Of a stretch of 64,000 nt of DNA, positions 33,438-41,965 are shown in pieces (position 1 is the stretch's first letter; every line of letters starts with the position of its first letter). Below the pieces are notes generated by a model, which did not search any database, was not told the DNA's origin, and saw only the letters and a program-made list of their open reading frames with translations. The DNA is taken from positions 1 to 64,000 of the forward strand of contig NZ_JOEK01000005.1 of NCBI RefSeq assembly GCF_000719135.1. The letters are read 5' to 3'. Both the position numbers and the translations under genes were made by a program. The stretch comes from Streptomyces avicenniae (lineage in GTDB: Bacteria > Actinomycetota > Actinomycetes > Streptomycetales > Streptomycetaceae).

Positions 33438-34019
33438 ATGACTGCGATCTCCACGAGCCGGGGCCGACGGGCCGTCCGCACCACCGTTGCCGTCGGCGCC
33501 GTTTCGCTGGGATTCGTCGTACTCGCCGCATGCCAGAAGCCGACGCCGAACGCCCACTTCACGCTGAACACGCACACCGACTCGTTCGAGGCCGACCACG
33601 ACTGCCACGACGGCGACGGGCTCGGCGCCGACCTGGTCGAGACCTGCCTGACGACGGACGACGGCGTCGAGTTCGGGACGCGCTCCGGCGACACGTTCCG
33701 GATCGGCGTGGACCCGAAGGTCGCCGAGGACGGCTGGGTCGTCCTGATCAACGGCTTCCCGGCCGGGACGCAGGAGCCGTACAGCAGCACCTACCAGACC
33801 TTCGACACGGACGAGCTGTTCTCCACGGCGACGCAGCTCCAGTCGCAGGCGGGCGTGGAGCCGCCCGCCGAGGGCGAGGTGGACATCACCGTGGGCCAGT
33901 TGCGCGACGACACCGAGGGCCTGAACCTCGACGGCACGTCGCTCGAAGAGTTCCAGGCCAACACGCTCTCCTCCCTCCAGAGCACCTGGACCGTCCGGCT
34001 GAAGCCGGAAGAGCACTGA
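33438..34019 (+). CDS. actinobacterial lipoprotein (possibly DUF2771)
   Basis: 193 residues. The signal peptide AVGAVSLGFVVLAAC carries a lipobox (L-A-A-C). The mature part is an all-beta-looking domain: HFTLNTHTDSFEADHDCHDGDG, FRIGVDPKVAEDGWVVLINGFP, and a C-terminal STWTVRLKPEEH. The position between the MFS gene and mqnB matches other Streptomyces as I recall. DUF2771 is my best guess and is uncertain; the molecular function is unknown. TACCCT (33426-33431) lies six bases before the ATG. Confidence 0.72.
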   Translation: MTAISTSRGRRAVRTTVAVGAVSLGFVVLAACQKPTPNAHFTLNTHTDSFEADHDCHDGDGLGADLVETCLTTDDGVEFGTRSGDTFRIGVDPKVAEDGWVVLINGFPAGTQEPYSSTYQTFDTDELFSTATQLQSQAGVEPPAEGEVDITVGQLRDDTEGLNLDGTSLEEFQANTLSSLQSTWTVRLKPEEH

Positions 34020-34044
34020 GAAACGAGAGGGGACGGGTCGCCGC

Positions 34045-34800
34045 GTGCGTGTCCTGGTCGTCACCGCCGTAGCCGCCGAGCGTGACGCGGTCGTCGCCGC
34101 CGCGGGTGCGGGCGCGGCCGTCAGGCGGCAGAGCCCGCCCGCCGCGCCCGGCGTCCTCGCGCTCGACCTCCGGGAGGTCGCCCTGCCGACCGGTCCCGTC
34201 CTCCTCGACGTGCTCGCCGCCGGGACGGGTCCCGCCGCTGCCGCCGCGGCCACCGCGACGGCGCTGGCCCTCGCGCCGGGCGGCCACGGCCTCGTCGTCT
34301 CCGCCGGGATCGCCGGGGGCTTCGCGGACGTCGTGCCGGTCGGCGGCACCGTCGTCGCCTCCGAGATCCTGGCCGCCGACCTCGGCGCCGACACCGGCGA
34401 GGGCTTCGCCGACGCCGCCGCGCTCGGCTTCGGCGTCGTCGCCCACCGGCCGCCGCGCGCCCTGGCGCGCGCCGTCGCCGCGACGGCGGGCGCGGTCCTC
34501 GCGCCGGTGCTGACCGTCTCGACCGTGACCGGCACGGCCGCCCGCGCCGCGGAGCTGGCCGCCCGTCACCGGGGCGCCGCCGCCGAGGCGATGGAGGGCT
34601 TCGGCGTCGCGAGCGCCGCCGCGCTGCACGGCGTGCCGTTCCTGGAGATCCGCGCCGTGTCCAACGCGGTCGGCCCCCGCGACCGCGCCGCCTGGCGCGT
34701 CGCCGAGGCGCTCGCCGCCCTGACCAGGACGTTCACCGCCGTCGCGCCCGTCCTGCGCGACGGGGCCGACGGCGCCGTCCCGCACGAGGAGCAGCCATGA
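34045..34800 (+). CDS. mqnB: futalosine hydrolase
   Basis: 251 residues, GTG start. The fold is that of MTA/SAH nucleosidases: VLVVTAVAAERDAVVA at the N-terminus, VLAAGTGPAAAAAATATAL, VVSAGIAGGFADVVPVGGTVVASEILAADLGADT, and AEAMEGFGVASAAALHGVPFLEIRAVSNAVGPRD, which holds the substrate-binding Met-Glu. The enzyme removes hypoxanthine from futalosine to give dehypoxanthine futalosine in the alternative menaquinone pathway. It overlaps the next gene, mqnD, by four bases (ATGA). Other pathway genes (mqnA, mqnC, mqnE) are not in this window. Confidence 0.93.
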   Translation: MRVLVVTAVAAERDAVVAAAGAGAAVRRQSPPAAPGVLALDLREVALPTGPVLLDVLAAGTGPAAAAAATATALALAPGGHGLVVSAGIAGGFADVVPVGGTVVASEILAADLGADTGEGFADAAALGFGVVAHRPPRALARAVAATAGAVLAPVLTVSTVTGTAARAAELAARHRGAAAEAMEGFGVASAAALHGVPFLEIRAVSNAVGPRDRAAWRVAEALAALTRTFTAVAPVLRDGADGAVPHEEQP

Positions 34801-35639
34801 CCGAGCCGCTGCGCATCAGTTACTCGCCCTGCCCCAACGACACGTTCGTCTTCCACGCCTGGTCGCACGGCCTGCTGCCCGGCGCGCCGCCGGTGGACGT
34901 CACCTTCGCCGACATCGACGTCACCAACGGCCAGGCGGAGCGCGGCGAGGGCGACATCCTCAAGGTCTCCTACGCGGTGCTGCCCTACGTGCTGGACGCG
35001 TACGCCCTCCTGCCGTGCGGCGGCGCGCTGGGCCGGGGCTGCGGGCCGCTGGTGCTGACGCGCGGTGAGGCCGGGCCCGCCGACCTCGCGGGGCGGACGA
35101 TCGCCGTACCGGCCGTGCGGTCAACGGCCTACCTGCTGTTCCGGCTGTGGGCGGCGGCCGAGGTGCCTGGCGGGGTGGGCGAGGTGCGGGTGCTGCCGTT
35201 CCACGAGATCATGCCCGCCGTGCGCGACGGCCGGGTGGACGCCGGTCTGGTGATCCACGAGGCGCGCTTCACCTACCGGAACTACGGCCTCCACCGCGTC
35301 GCGGACATGGGCGAGTTCTGGGAGGACACGACAGGGCACCCCATCCCGCTGGGTGCGATCATCGCGAAGCGCTCGCTCGGCGAGGAGCGGCTGCGGGCCG
35401 TCACGGACGCCGTGCGCGCCTCGGTGCGCCACGCGTGGGCCGACCCGGCGGCGAGCGCGGACCATGTCCTCGCGCACGCGCAGGAGATGGACCCCGACGT
35501 CGCGAAGCAGCACATCGCCCTGTACGTCAACGAGTTCACCGCCGACCTCGGCGACACCGGCCACGCCGCGGTACGGGAACTGCTGACGCGCGCGGCCGAC
35601 GAGGGCCTGGTACCGGCCGTCCCGCACGGCACCTGGTAG
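34797..35639 (+). CDS. mqnD: 1,4-dihydroxy-6-naphthoate synthase
   Basis: 280 residues. It begins ISYSPCPNDTFVFHAWSHG, the hallmark of MqnD, followed by VTFADIDVTNGQAERGEGDILKVSYAVLPYVLDAYALLPCGGALG and VDAGLVIHEARFTYRNYGLH. The periplasmic-binding-protein-like fold cyclises cyclic dehypoxanthine futalosine to 1,4-dihydroxy-6-naphthoate. Translationally coupled to mqnB. A convergent cold-shock gene follows. Confidence 0.95.
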   Translation: MTEPLRISYSPCPNDTFVFHAWSHGLLPGAPPVDVTFADIDVTNGQAERGEGDILKVSYAVLPYVLDAYALLPCGGALGRGCGPLVLTRGEAGPADLAGRTIAVPAVRSTAYLLFRLWAAAEVPGGVGEVRVLPFHEIMPAVRDGRVDAGLVIHEARFTYRNYGLHRVADMGEFWEDTTGHPIPLGAIIAKRSLGEERLRAVTDAVRASVRHAWADPAASADHVLAHAQEMDPDVAKQHIALYVNEFTADLGDTGHAAVRELLTRAADEGLVPAVPHGTW

Positions 35640-35665
35640 GTCCCGGCGGCTCCGGGCGCCGCGCG

Positions 35666-36049
35666 TCAGACGTCGAGCTGGTCGGCGACCGCGCGCAGCA
35701 TCCCCGCGACCTTGGCGCCGCTGGCGCGGTCGGGGTACCTGCCGCGTTCGAGCTGCTGCGAGATGCCTTCGAGGAAGGTCGTCAGATCCTGGACGATACC
35801 CGCGAGTTCGTCCGGCTTGCGGCGCTGGGCGGCGGCGACGGAGGGGACCGGGTCGAGCAGGACGACGGACAGCGCCTGGTCGCCGCGCTGACCGGCGACG
35901 ACGCCGAACTCCACGCGCTGGCCGGGCTTCAGGCCGTCGAGACCGGTGGGCAGGGCGGACGAGTGGACGAAGACGTCGCCGCCGTCGTCGCGGGAGAGGA
36001 AGCCGAAGCCCTTCTCGCTGTTGAACCACTTGACCTTGCCGGTAGGCAC
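35666..36049 (-). CDS. cold-shock protein with C-terminal helical extension
   Basis: 127 residues, GTG start. The cold-shock domain (1-67) has RNP1 (KGFGFLS) and RNP2 (VFVHSSAL) motifs. Unlike the usual 67-residue Csp, a further 60 residues follow ([52 protein letters not shown]), predicted helical. Longer Csp proteins of this kind are common in Streptomyces. Single-stranded nucleic-acid binding is expected from the family; the tail may mediate dimerisation. Confidence 0.9.
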   Translation of the reverse strand: MPTGKVKWFNSEKGFGFLSRDDGGDVFVHSSALPTGLDGLKPGQRVEFGVVAGQRGDQALSVVLLDPVPSVAAAQRRKPDELAGIVQDLTTFLEGISQQLERGRYPDRASGAKVAGMLRAVADQLDV

Positions 36050-36215
36050 GTGTCCCCGTCCTCGCGCTCGTCACAACAGTTCGGCGGGCCGCTGGACCCG
36101 CCTCGCAGCCAAGGCTAACCGGCCCTGGCCCGGTGACAAGATGCCGCCGGGCCGTTTCGGAGGATGACTGCCCCCGGCGCGTCGCAAGTATGCTCGCCTC
36201 TGCGACCCTGTCGGG

Positions 36216-36476
36216 ATGAGTACGCACGAATCCTCCCCGCGCACGGGGGACGCGCTCGTCCGGACGGGCGGCGTCGTCTTCCTGGTCGGCGCCGTCGCCA
36301 CCCTGGTCACCGTCCTGCCGCTGTTCATCGGCGCGGACCCGCTGCCGTCGATCGCCTACGGCGTCTCCATGCTGATGGGCGTCGGCTTCCTGCTGGCCGC
36401 CGCCGGGCTGCTGAGGTCGATCGGGCGGGAACGGGCGGCGGCCAAAGCCGTGCAAAGGAGCGGGAATTCGCGATAG
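36216..36476 (+). CDS. small two-helix membrane protein
   Basis: 86 residues. Two membrane helices: ALVRTGGVVFLVGAVATLVTVLPLFIG and LPSIAYGVSMLMGVGFLLAAAGLLRSIG, then a basic tail (RERAAAKAVQRSGNSR). It begins MSTHESSPRTGD. Conserved hypothetical in my view; function unknown. A possible -10 box (TATGCT) lies about 25 bases upstream of the ATG, so a short leader may exist here, unlike most neighbours. Confidence 0.65.
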   Translation: MSTHESSPRTGDALVRTGGVVFLVGAVATLVTVLPLFIGADPLPSIAYGVSMLMGVGFLLAAAGLLRSIGRERAAAKAVQRSGNSR

Positions 36477-36484
36477 CCAAGGGT

Positions 36485-36625
36485 ACGATGCACCCACGCT
36501 GCTGCCGTGCGGGGAGGCAACTCCCTTGTCGGTGACCCCAGGGCGGGCCGTCCCGCGACAGGTGGACATCCACGGCATTCGCGAACGGAACGTGATGCAT
36601 CTGCTACGCCCCGGAGGGTGACCCC
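36485..36625 (+). promoter_or_regulatory. probable promoter and structured 5' leader of the 547-residue gene
   Basis: TACGAT near 36484-36489 may be a -10 box. The following ~130 bases contain GGGAG-GCAA-CTCCC, a five-bp stem with a GNRA tetraloop, and a second stem GCGGG/CCCGC (about 36543-36557), then GGAGG close to the ATG. The structure is suggestive only; it matches no riboswitch that I know. Confidence 0.35.
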
Positions 36626-38269
36626 ATGGCTGTGACACCCGACTTCCACTACACGCGCTCGCAGATCGTCACCGAGGCACAGACGAACCCCTGGAAGCGC
36701 CAGGCGGACTTCGACGCCGAGGTGGAGCCGGACGACATGGCCGAGACCGCCGCCCGCTACCAGCGCGCCGCCGCCGAGGCGGACGACGCGGGTGAGCTGG
36801 CGGAGCTGGCGAGCCGGGTCGGCGCGGAGTCGGGCAGCCGGGACGGCGCGTCGCTCGTGGACGACGAGGGGCTCATCCGCATGACCACCGCGGAGCTGGA
36901 CACCCCCGGCGTCGAGAAGGTCGTGCACGGGCTCCAGAAGGCGATGAACACCGCCATCGAGACCGCCGAGCGGGTGTCCACGCTGATCCACGACGGCGGC
37001 CTCGACCACGAGGTCGGCCGCCACAGCGCGGACGCCGTGGACGAGTGGAACGACTGCCTGGCCCAGTTGGAGGCGCAGCGTCCCCCGCTCGGCACCACCT
37101 ACCGCGTACCCGCCGCCCTCCCCGCCGTGTTCGTGACCGACGCCGGGGGCACCGTCCCCGTCCCGCCCGTCTGGGCGGGCGCCACCTTCGACTTCCAGCT
37201 CACGCAGGAACTGCACGACCGCATCAGGAACCGCCACCTCGGCAAGGCCGCCACGACCGCCGTCCGCTTCGACGGCGAGGTACGCGACGAGATCGACGCC
37301 TACCGCCATCGTCTGAGCGGCTTCGGCCGTGAGCTGAGCGACGACGGCTACGACATCCTGGGCGGCCCCTTCCAACTGCTGGCCAATCCCGAGATGGCGC
37401 GCTACGCGGCGGACGGCCTCGCCGACGAGCTGGCGAAGAAGCATCCCGACCGCACCAGGCTCGCCGAGTACGCGGCCGTCCTCGCCACGATCCGCGAGCG
37501 GATCTTCGCCCCTGACGACGAGATCTCAGGCCCCGGTGACATGGAGGACGCCGTCAGGGGCTCCCTCACGGAGCAGGAGCGCGCGTACCTGGTGGAGTTC
37601 TACGGCGCGCTGTCCCCCGAGACGCTGTCCGGCCTGGGGCGTGACCTGTTCGAGGAGGCGGCGGGGATCGGCGGCGGGCGTTACTCAGGGTGGGAGGACG
37701 ACGGCCCGTCCCTGTACGCCACGGGGCGCGACGTCTCCAACGGCCTCCTGATGCTGATGAACGAGGGCATCGGCGGCCTCGACCTCGCGAACTGGATGGG
37801 GGAGAACGGCCGCCGGGACCAGGACCTCGTCCCCGAGGCGGTCGGCGCGCTCGCGCCCGACCCCGGCCTGGACCGCCAGCCGGTGCCCCGGGCGTCGCTG
37901 GACGCCTCGCTGGACTTCGGCACCCTGCTGAGCACCAGCACGGTCCCGGTCGGCGACGAGTTCCGCCTCCGGCTGGACGCGTTGGGCGAGGAGACCGCAG
38001 GACGGCAGCACGACGAGGACAGCTACTACGGCGGGAAGTACGCCGAGTGGGACGTGTCCTACGACCGGCCGCGCGGCTACGAGCCGTGGAACGACCAGTA
38101 CCGGTGGAACACCCCGGAACAGCGCCTCGCGCACGAGTACGGCGACCCCGAGTACCTGGACCCGCAGGACGTGCCGGAGTGGCAGGTCCGCGAGGGCGTC
38201 TACGGGCTCGCGTCGCTGTTCGACCGGCGGCTCCCGGAGAACTGGGAGTTCGGCCGCCAGGGCGGGTGA
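36626..38269 (+). CDS. unrecognised 547-residue protein, WXG/ESX-substrate-like N-terminus
   Basis: 547 residues, no signal peptide, no membrane helix. Residues 1-150 are helical and acidic (TAARYQRAAAEADDAGELAELASRVGAES, KVVHGLQKAMNTAIETAERVSTLIHDGG), recalling helical targeting regions of type VII-exported actinobacterial proteins. The middle (about 215-390) has EEFYGALSPETLSGLGRDLFEEA-like sequence, similar to parts of DUF6571-type proteins. The C-terminal 80 residues are Tyr/Trp/Pro-rich (YYGGKYAEWDVSYDRPRGYEPWNDQYRWN). I see no nuclease, ADP-ribosylase or other toxin motif and no immunity gene. GGAGGGTG lies before the ATG. Function unknown. Confidence 0.6.
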   Translation: MAVTPDFHYTRSQIVTEAQTNPWKRQADFDAEVEPDDMAETAARYQRAAAEADDAGELAELASRVGAESGSRDGASLVDDEGLIRMTTAELDTPGVEKVVHGLQKAMNTAIETAERVSTLIHDGGLDHEVGRHSADAVDEWNDCLAQLEAQRPPLGTTYRVPAALPAVFVTDAGGTVPVPPVWAGATFDFQLTQELHDRIRNRHLGKAATTAVRFDGEVRDEIDAYRHRLSGFGRELSDDGYDILGGPFQLLANPEMARYAADGLADELAKKHPDRTRLAEYAAVLATIRERIFAPDDEISGPGDMEDAVRGSLTEQERAYLVEFYGALSPETLSGLGRDLFEEAAGIGGGRYSGWEDDGPSLYATGRDVSNGLLMLMNEGIGGLDLANWMGENGRRDQDLVPEAVGALAPDPGLDRQPVPRASLDASLDFGTLLSTSTVPVGDEFRLRLDALGEETAGRQHDEDSYYGGKYAEWDVSYDRPRGYEPWNDQYRWNTPEQRLAHEYGDPEYLDPQDVPEWQVREGVYGLASLFDRRLPENWEFGRQGG

Positions 38270-38274
38270 CCCCC

Positions 38275-38913
38275 TCAGCCGCGCCCGGCCAGGTGGCCCT
38301 CCAGCCACACGGGGAACGCGAGCAGGTCGGGCAGCACCACCGACGTCCCGGCGGCCCGCAACTCCGCCTCGTCGCACGGCCCGGTCACCACCGAGACGGA
38401 CAGCGCCCCGGCCGCGTCCGCCGCCCGCACGTCCCCCACGTGGTCGCCGACGTACACGCCCGCGCCGTGCTCGCGCAGCGCCACCGCCTTGCCCTCCGCC
38501 CACAGGTCGCCGATCAGGACGTCGGGCCGCAGCCCCAGGTGGTCCATGTGCAGGCGGGCGTTGGGCGTGTGCTTGGCCGTCACGATCATCGCCCGCCCGC
38601 CGCCGCCCTGCACCGCCGCCATGGCCTCCGCCGCGCCGGGCAGCAGGAACGTGCCCTCCACGGCATGGCGGGGGTACAGCGCGCGGTAGCGGTCGCTCAT
38701 CTCCTGGACCAGCGCGGCGGGGAACCAGTGGGCCATCTCCTGCTCCACCGGCGGCCCGAGCCTGCTGACGACGAGATCCGCGTCGATGACGGCGCCGGTC
38801 TCCGCCGCGAGCGCCACGTAGGCCGCGCGGATACCGGGCCGTGAGTCCACGAGCGTCATGTCCAGGTCGAAGCCGACGGTGAACGGGTGCGAAGGGCCGG
38901 AGAAGTGAACCAT
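38275..38913 (-). CDS. HAD-family hydrolase (phosphoglycolate phosphatase-like)
   Basis: 212 residues. HAD motif I is FDLDMTLVDSR with a nucleophilic Asp, motif II is MIVTAKH, and motif III/IV is VYVGDHVGDVRAADAAGA. A helical cap lies between (about 25-95). The +2 Asp acid/base is present (D-L-D). Substrate unknown; the cap type resembles Gph-like enzymes. The ATG at 38913 lies 30 bp from the iron box of the divergent transporter operon, so its expression might respond to iron. Confidence 0.87.
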   Translation of the reverse strand: MVHFSGPSHPFTVGFDLDMTLVDSRPGIRAAYVALAAETGAVIDADLVVSRLGPPVEQEMAHWFPAALVQEMSDRYRALYPRHAVEGTFLLPGAAEAMAAVQGGGGRAMIVTAKHTPNARLHMDHLGLRPDVLIGDLWAEGKAVALREHGAGVYVGDHVGDVRAADAAGALSVSVVTGPCDEAELRAAGTSVVLPDLLAFPVWLEGHLAGRG

Positions 38914-38943
38914 GGGGCCATTCTCCCCCGACCCCACCCGTAC

Positions 38944-38962
38944 ACTTAGGCTCGCCTAACCT
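38944..38962. promoter_or_regulatory. DmdR/IdeR iron box
   Basis: ACTTAGGCTCGCCTAACCT matches the TTAGGYTNRCCTAA-type iron box of DtxR-family repressors (DmdR1 in Streptomyces). It lies 60 bp before the siderophore importer operon and implies iron repression. Confidence 0.8.
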
Positions 38963-39021
38963 GACCCGGGCCCCGGCCCGCCGTACCCGCACCCGTACGA
39001 CCCGCTCCACCCGAGGACACC

Positions 39022-40050
39022 ATGCGACAGCCCGCGACACGCCCGCCCACGCGACGGCTGCCCTGGGGGCGGCTCGCGGCGGGCGGCGTCGTCGTCGGGC
39101 TGGCGGCGCTCCTGAGCCTCGCCCTCGGCAGCCGTTCCGTGCCGCCCGACGAGGTCCTGCGCGCCCTGTTCGCCAGCGGCCAGGACGCGCACACCCCGGA
39201 CGCCGAGGTCGTCCGCGAACTGCGCCTGCCCCGCACCGTGCTCGGCCTCATGGTCGGCGCCGCGCTGGGCATGGCCGGTGTCGTGATGCAGGGCCTGACC
39301 CGCAATCCGATCGCCGAGCCCGGCATCCTCGGCGTCAGCCAGGGCGCGGCGCTCGCCGTCGTCGTCGGGATCGCGTTCGCGGGCGCGCATTCGCTCGCGG
39401 GCTACGTGTGGTTCGCCTTCGCCGGGGCGGGGGCGGCGGCCGTCGTGGTGTACGCGGTGGCGGCGCGCGGCCGGGGCGGCGCGACACCCGTGAAGCTCGC
39501 GCTGGCCGGGGCGGCGATCAACGCGCTCCTGGCGTCCGTCGTCGCGGGCATCCTGACGACGCGTGGGGCGGCCCTGGACGAGTTCAGGTTCTGGCAGGTC
39601 GGGTCGCTGACCGGCCGGGACGCGGAGATAGCCGGGCAGATATGGCCGTTCCTGCTCGCCGGGCTCCTCCTCGTCGTCGCCGCCGCACGCGGCATGGACG
39701 CGCTGGCCCTCGGTGACGACGTGGCGCGTGGCCTGGGGCAGAACGTCGCGCTGGTGCGCGTCACCGGTGGCCTCGGCGCCGCCGTGCTGACCGGCGCGGG
39801 CGTGGCGGCGACCGGCCCGATAGCGTTCGTCGGCCTCGCCGTCCCGCACCTCGCGCGGGCCCTGGTGGGCGGCGCGCACCGGTGGCTGCTGCCGATGGCG
39901 GCGCTGCTCGGCCCCGTGGTGCTGCTGGTCTCCGACGTGGTGGGACGGCTGGTGTTCCCGCCGTCCGAGATACCCGCGGGCGTGATGACGGCGCTCGTCG
40001 GGGTGCCGTTCCTCATCGTCCTGGTGCGGCGCTCGGCGGTGACGGCGTGA
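39022..40050 (+). CDS. iron-siderophore ABC importer permease 1 (FecCD family)
   Basis: 342 residues, about ten membrane helices. FecCD landmarks: LRLPRTVLGLMVGAALGMAGVVMQGLTRNPIAEPGILGVSQGAALAVV, FWQVGSLTGRD, and GPIAFVGLAVPHLARALVGGAHRWLLPMAALLG. First gene of a four-gene operon with an iron box in front; its stop overlaps the next start (GTGA). GAGGACACC lies before the ATG. Confidence 0.93.
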   Translation: MRQPATRPPTRRLPWGRLAAGGVVVGLAALLSLALGSRSVPPDEVLRALFASGQDAHTPDAEVVRELRLPRTVLGLMVGAALGMAGVVMQGLTRNPIAEPGILGVSQGAALAVVVGIAFAGAHSLAGYVWFAFAGAGAAAVVVYAVAARGRGGATPVKLALAGAAINALLASVVAGILTTRGAALDEFRFWQVGSLTGRDAEIAGQIWPFLLAGLLLVVAAARGMDALALGDDVARGLGQNVALVRVTGGLGAAVLTGAGVAATGPIAFVGLAVPHLARALVGGAHRWLLPMAALLGPVVLLVSDVVGRLVFPPSEIPAGVMTALVGVPFLIVLVRRSAVTA

Positions 40051-41123
40051 CGGTCACCGAACCGCGGGACGCTCCCCCGCGCCGCGCACGCCCCGCCGGG
40101 TACGGGCTGGCACGGCGGCGCCGCGCCTCGTTCCTCCTCCACCGGCGCGCGGGCGTCGTCGCGCTGATCCTGCTGGCGCTGCTGTCCTGCGCGTGCCTCG
40201 CGGCGCTGTGCCTGGGCGAGACGACGGTGGCCCCCGATCAGGCGCTGCGCGCCGTGTTCGGCCGCCCGTCCGACGCCGAGTTCGTCGTCGGCGTCCTGCG
40301 GCTGCCGCGCCTGACGCTCGCCCTGCTCGTCGGCGCCGCGCTCGGCGTCGCGGGCGCGCTGATCCAGGCCGTGGCGCGCAACCCGCTGGCCAGCCCCGAC
40401 GTCATCGGCGTCACGCACGGCGCGGCGGCCGTGACCGTCACGGCGATGACCTACGGCCTCACGTCCGCCGCCGCCCTCCCCTACCTGTCCGTCACCGGCG
40501 GCCTGGCCGCTGCCGCGCTGGTGTACCTCTTCGCCTGGCGCGGCGGCCTGCACGCGGGCCGTTTCGTCCTCATCGGCATCGGCATCGCCGTCGCGCTGCG
40601 CTCGGTGACCCAGCTGTTCCTGACCAAGGGCGACCACCAGATCGCGCAGCAGGCGACGGTGTGGATGACCGGCTCGTTCAACGGCCGCGGCTACGACCAG
40701 GCGCAGCCCCTCGCGTGGGCCCTGCTCGCCCTGCTGCCCGCCGTGCTGTGGGCGGCCCGCGCGCAGCGCGCGGTGGTGCTGGACGACGACACGGCGACCG
40801 CCCTCGGCGTCCGGCTCGGACGCACGCGCCTCGGCCTCGCCACCGTGGGCGTCCTGCTCGCCGCGCTGGCGACGGGCGCGGCCGGCCCCGTGGACTTCGT
40901 CGCCCTGCTCGCCCCGCAGATCGCGCGCCGCCTGACCCGCACCGCCCAACTGCCGCTGCTGTGCTCGGCGCTGGCGGGCGCCGTCCTCACCGTGACCGCC
41001 GACGTGCTGGCCCGCACGCTGTTCGCGCCGACCGAGCTGGCCGCGGGCGTCGTCACGGCGGCGGTGGGCGCCCCTTACCTGCTCTGGCTGATCGTCACCC
41101 ACCGCACAGGAGGCCGCGCATGA
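40047..41123 (+). CDS. iron-siderophore ABC importer permease 2 (FecCD family)
   Basis: 358 residues, GTG start, about ten helices after a basic 30-residue lead. Landmarks: LRLPRLTLALLVGAALGVAGALIQAVARNPLASPDVIGVTHGAAAV, WMTGSFNGRGYDQ, and GPVDFVALLAPQIARRLTRTAQLPLL. It should pair with permease 1 as a heterodimer. Four-base overlaps on both sides show tight translational coupling. Frame and start are supported by the GTGA overlap. Confidence 0.92.
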   Translation: MTVTEPRDAPPRRARPAGYGLARRRRASFLLHRRAGVVALILLALLSCACLAALCLGETTVAPDQALRAVFGRPSDAEFVVGVLRLPRLTLALLVGAALGVAGALIQAVARNPLASPDVIGVTHGAAAVTVTAMTYGLTSAAALPYLSVTGGLAAAALVYLFAWRGGLHAGRFVLIGIGIAVALRSVTQLFLTKGDHQIAQQATVWMTGSFNGRGYDQAQPLAWALLALLPAVLWAARAQRAVVLDDDTATALGVRLGRTRLGLATVGVLLAALATGAAGPVDFVALLAPQIARRLTRTAQLPLLCSALAGAVLTVTADVLARTLFAPTELAAGVVTAAVGAPYLLWLIVTHRTGGRA

Positions 41124-41965
41124 GCCCCGCAGAGACCGGCCCCGCGACGGCCAGGCTGACCGCCCGCGCCCTCACGCTCTCCTACGACGAGGCGGCCCGC
41201 CCGATCGTGGACGGCCTCGACCTCGCCGTCCCCGACGGGCAGGTCACCGTCATCGTGGGGCCCAACGCCTGCGGCAAGTCCACGACGCTGCGGGCCCTCG
41301 GGCGGCTGCTGAAGCCGCGCGGCGGCGCGGTCCTCCTCGACGGCCAGGAGCTGTCCACGCTGCCGACGCGCCGCATCGCCCAGGCGATCGGGCTGCTGCC
41401 GCAGTCGCCGACGGCCCCCGAGGCGATCACCGTCGCCGACCTCGTCTCCCGGGGCCGCCAGCCGCACCAGCGCTGGTGGCAGCAGTGGTCGGAGGCGGAC
41501 GAGCGGGCGGTGACGGAGGCGATGGACCGCACCGACGTCACGGCGCTCGCCGACCGCGCCGTGGACGAGCTGTCAGGCGGGCAGCGCCAGCGCGTCTGGA
41601 TCGCCATGGCGCTGGCGCAGGAGACGGACCTGCTGCTCCTGGACGAGCCCACCACCTATCTCGACATCGCCCACCAGGTCGAGGTGCTCAACCTCGTCCG
41701 GCACCTGCCGGGGCGCACGGTCGTCGCGGTCCTGCACGACCTGAACCAGGCCGCCCGGTACGCCGACCACCTCGTCGCGATGAAGGACGGCCGGATCGTG
41801 GCGCGCGGACGGCCGGGCGAGATCGTCACGGCCGAGCTGGTCCGCGACGTCTTCGGCCTCGACGCGCTGGTCGTCCCCGATCCGGTCACGGGCTCGCCGC
41901 TCGTCGTACCGGCCGCTCCCACCGCTCCCACCCTCCCTTCAGCACGAGAGGCACGCACCCCATGA
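41120..41965 (+). CDS. iron-siderophore ABC importer ATPase
   Basis: 281 residues. Walker A GPNACGKSTT (the Ala-Cys variant common in siderophore importers), signature LSGGQRQRVWIAMALAQ, Walker B LLLLDEPTTYLDI, H-loop LHDLNQAARYADH. The SRGRQPHQRWWQQWS stretch is typical of FecE/CchE-like subunits. Its ATG overlaps the permease stop and its own stop overlaps the start of the binding-protein gene. The final ~25 residues are a Pro/Thr/Ala tail. Confidence 0.94.
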   Translation: MSPAETGPATARLTARALTLSYDEAARPIVDGLDLAVPDGQVTVIVGPNACGKSTTLRALGRLLKPRGGAVLLDGQELSTLPTRRIAQAIGLLPQSPTAPEAITVADLVSRGRQPHQRWWQQWSEADERAVTEAMDRTDVTALADRAVDELSGGQRQRVWIAMALAQETDLLLLDEPTTYLDIAHQVEVLNLVRHLPGRTVVAVLHDLNQAARYADHLVAMKDGRIVARGRPGEIVTAELVRDVFGLDALVVPDPVTGSPLVVPAAPTAPTLPSAREARTP

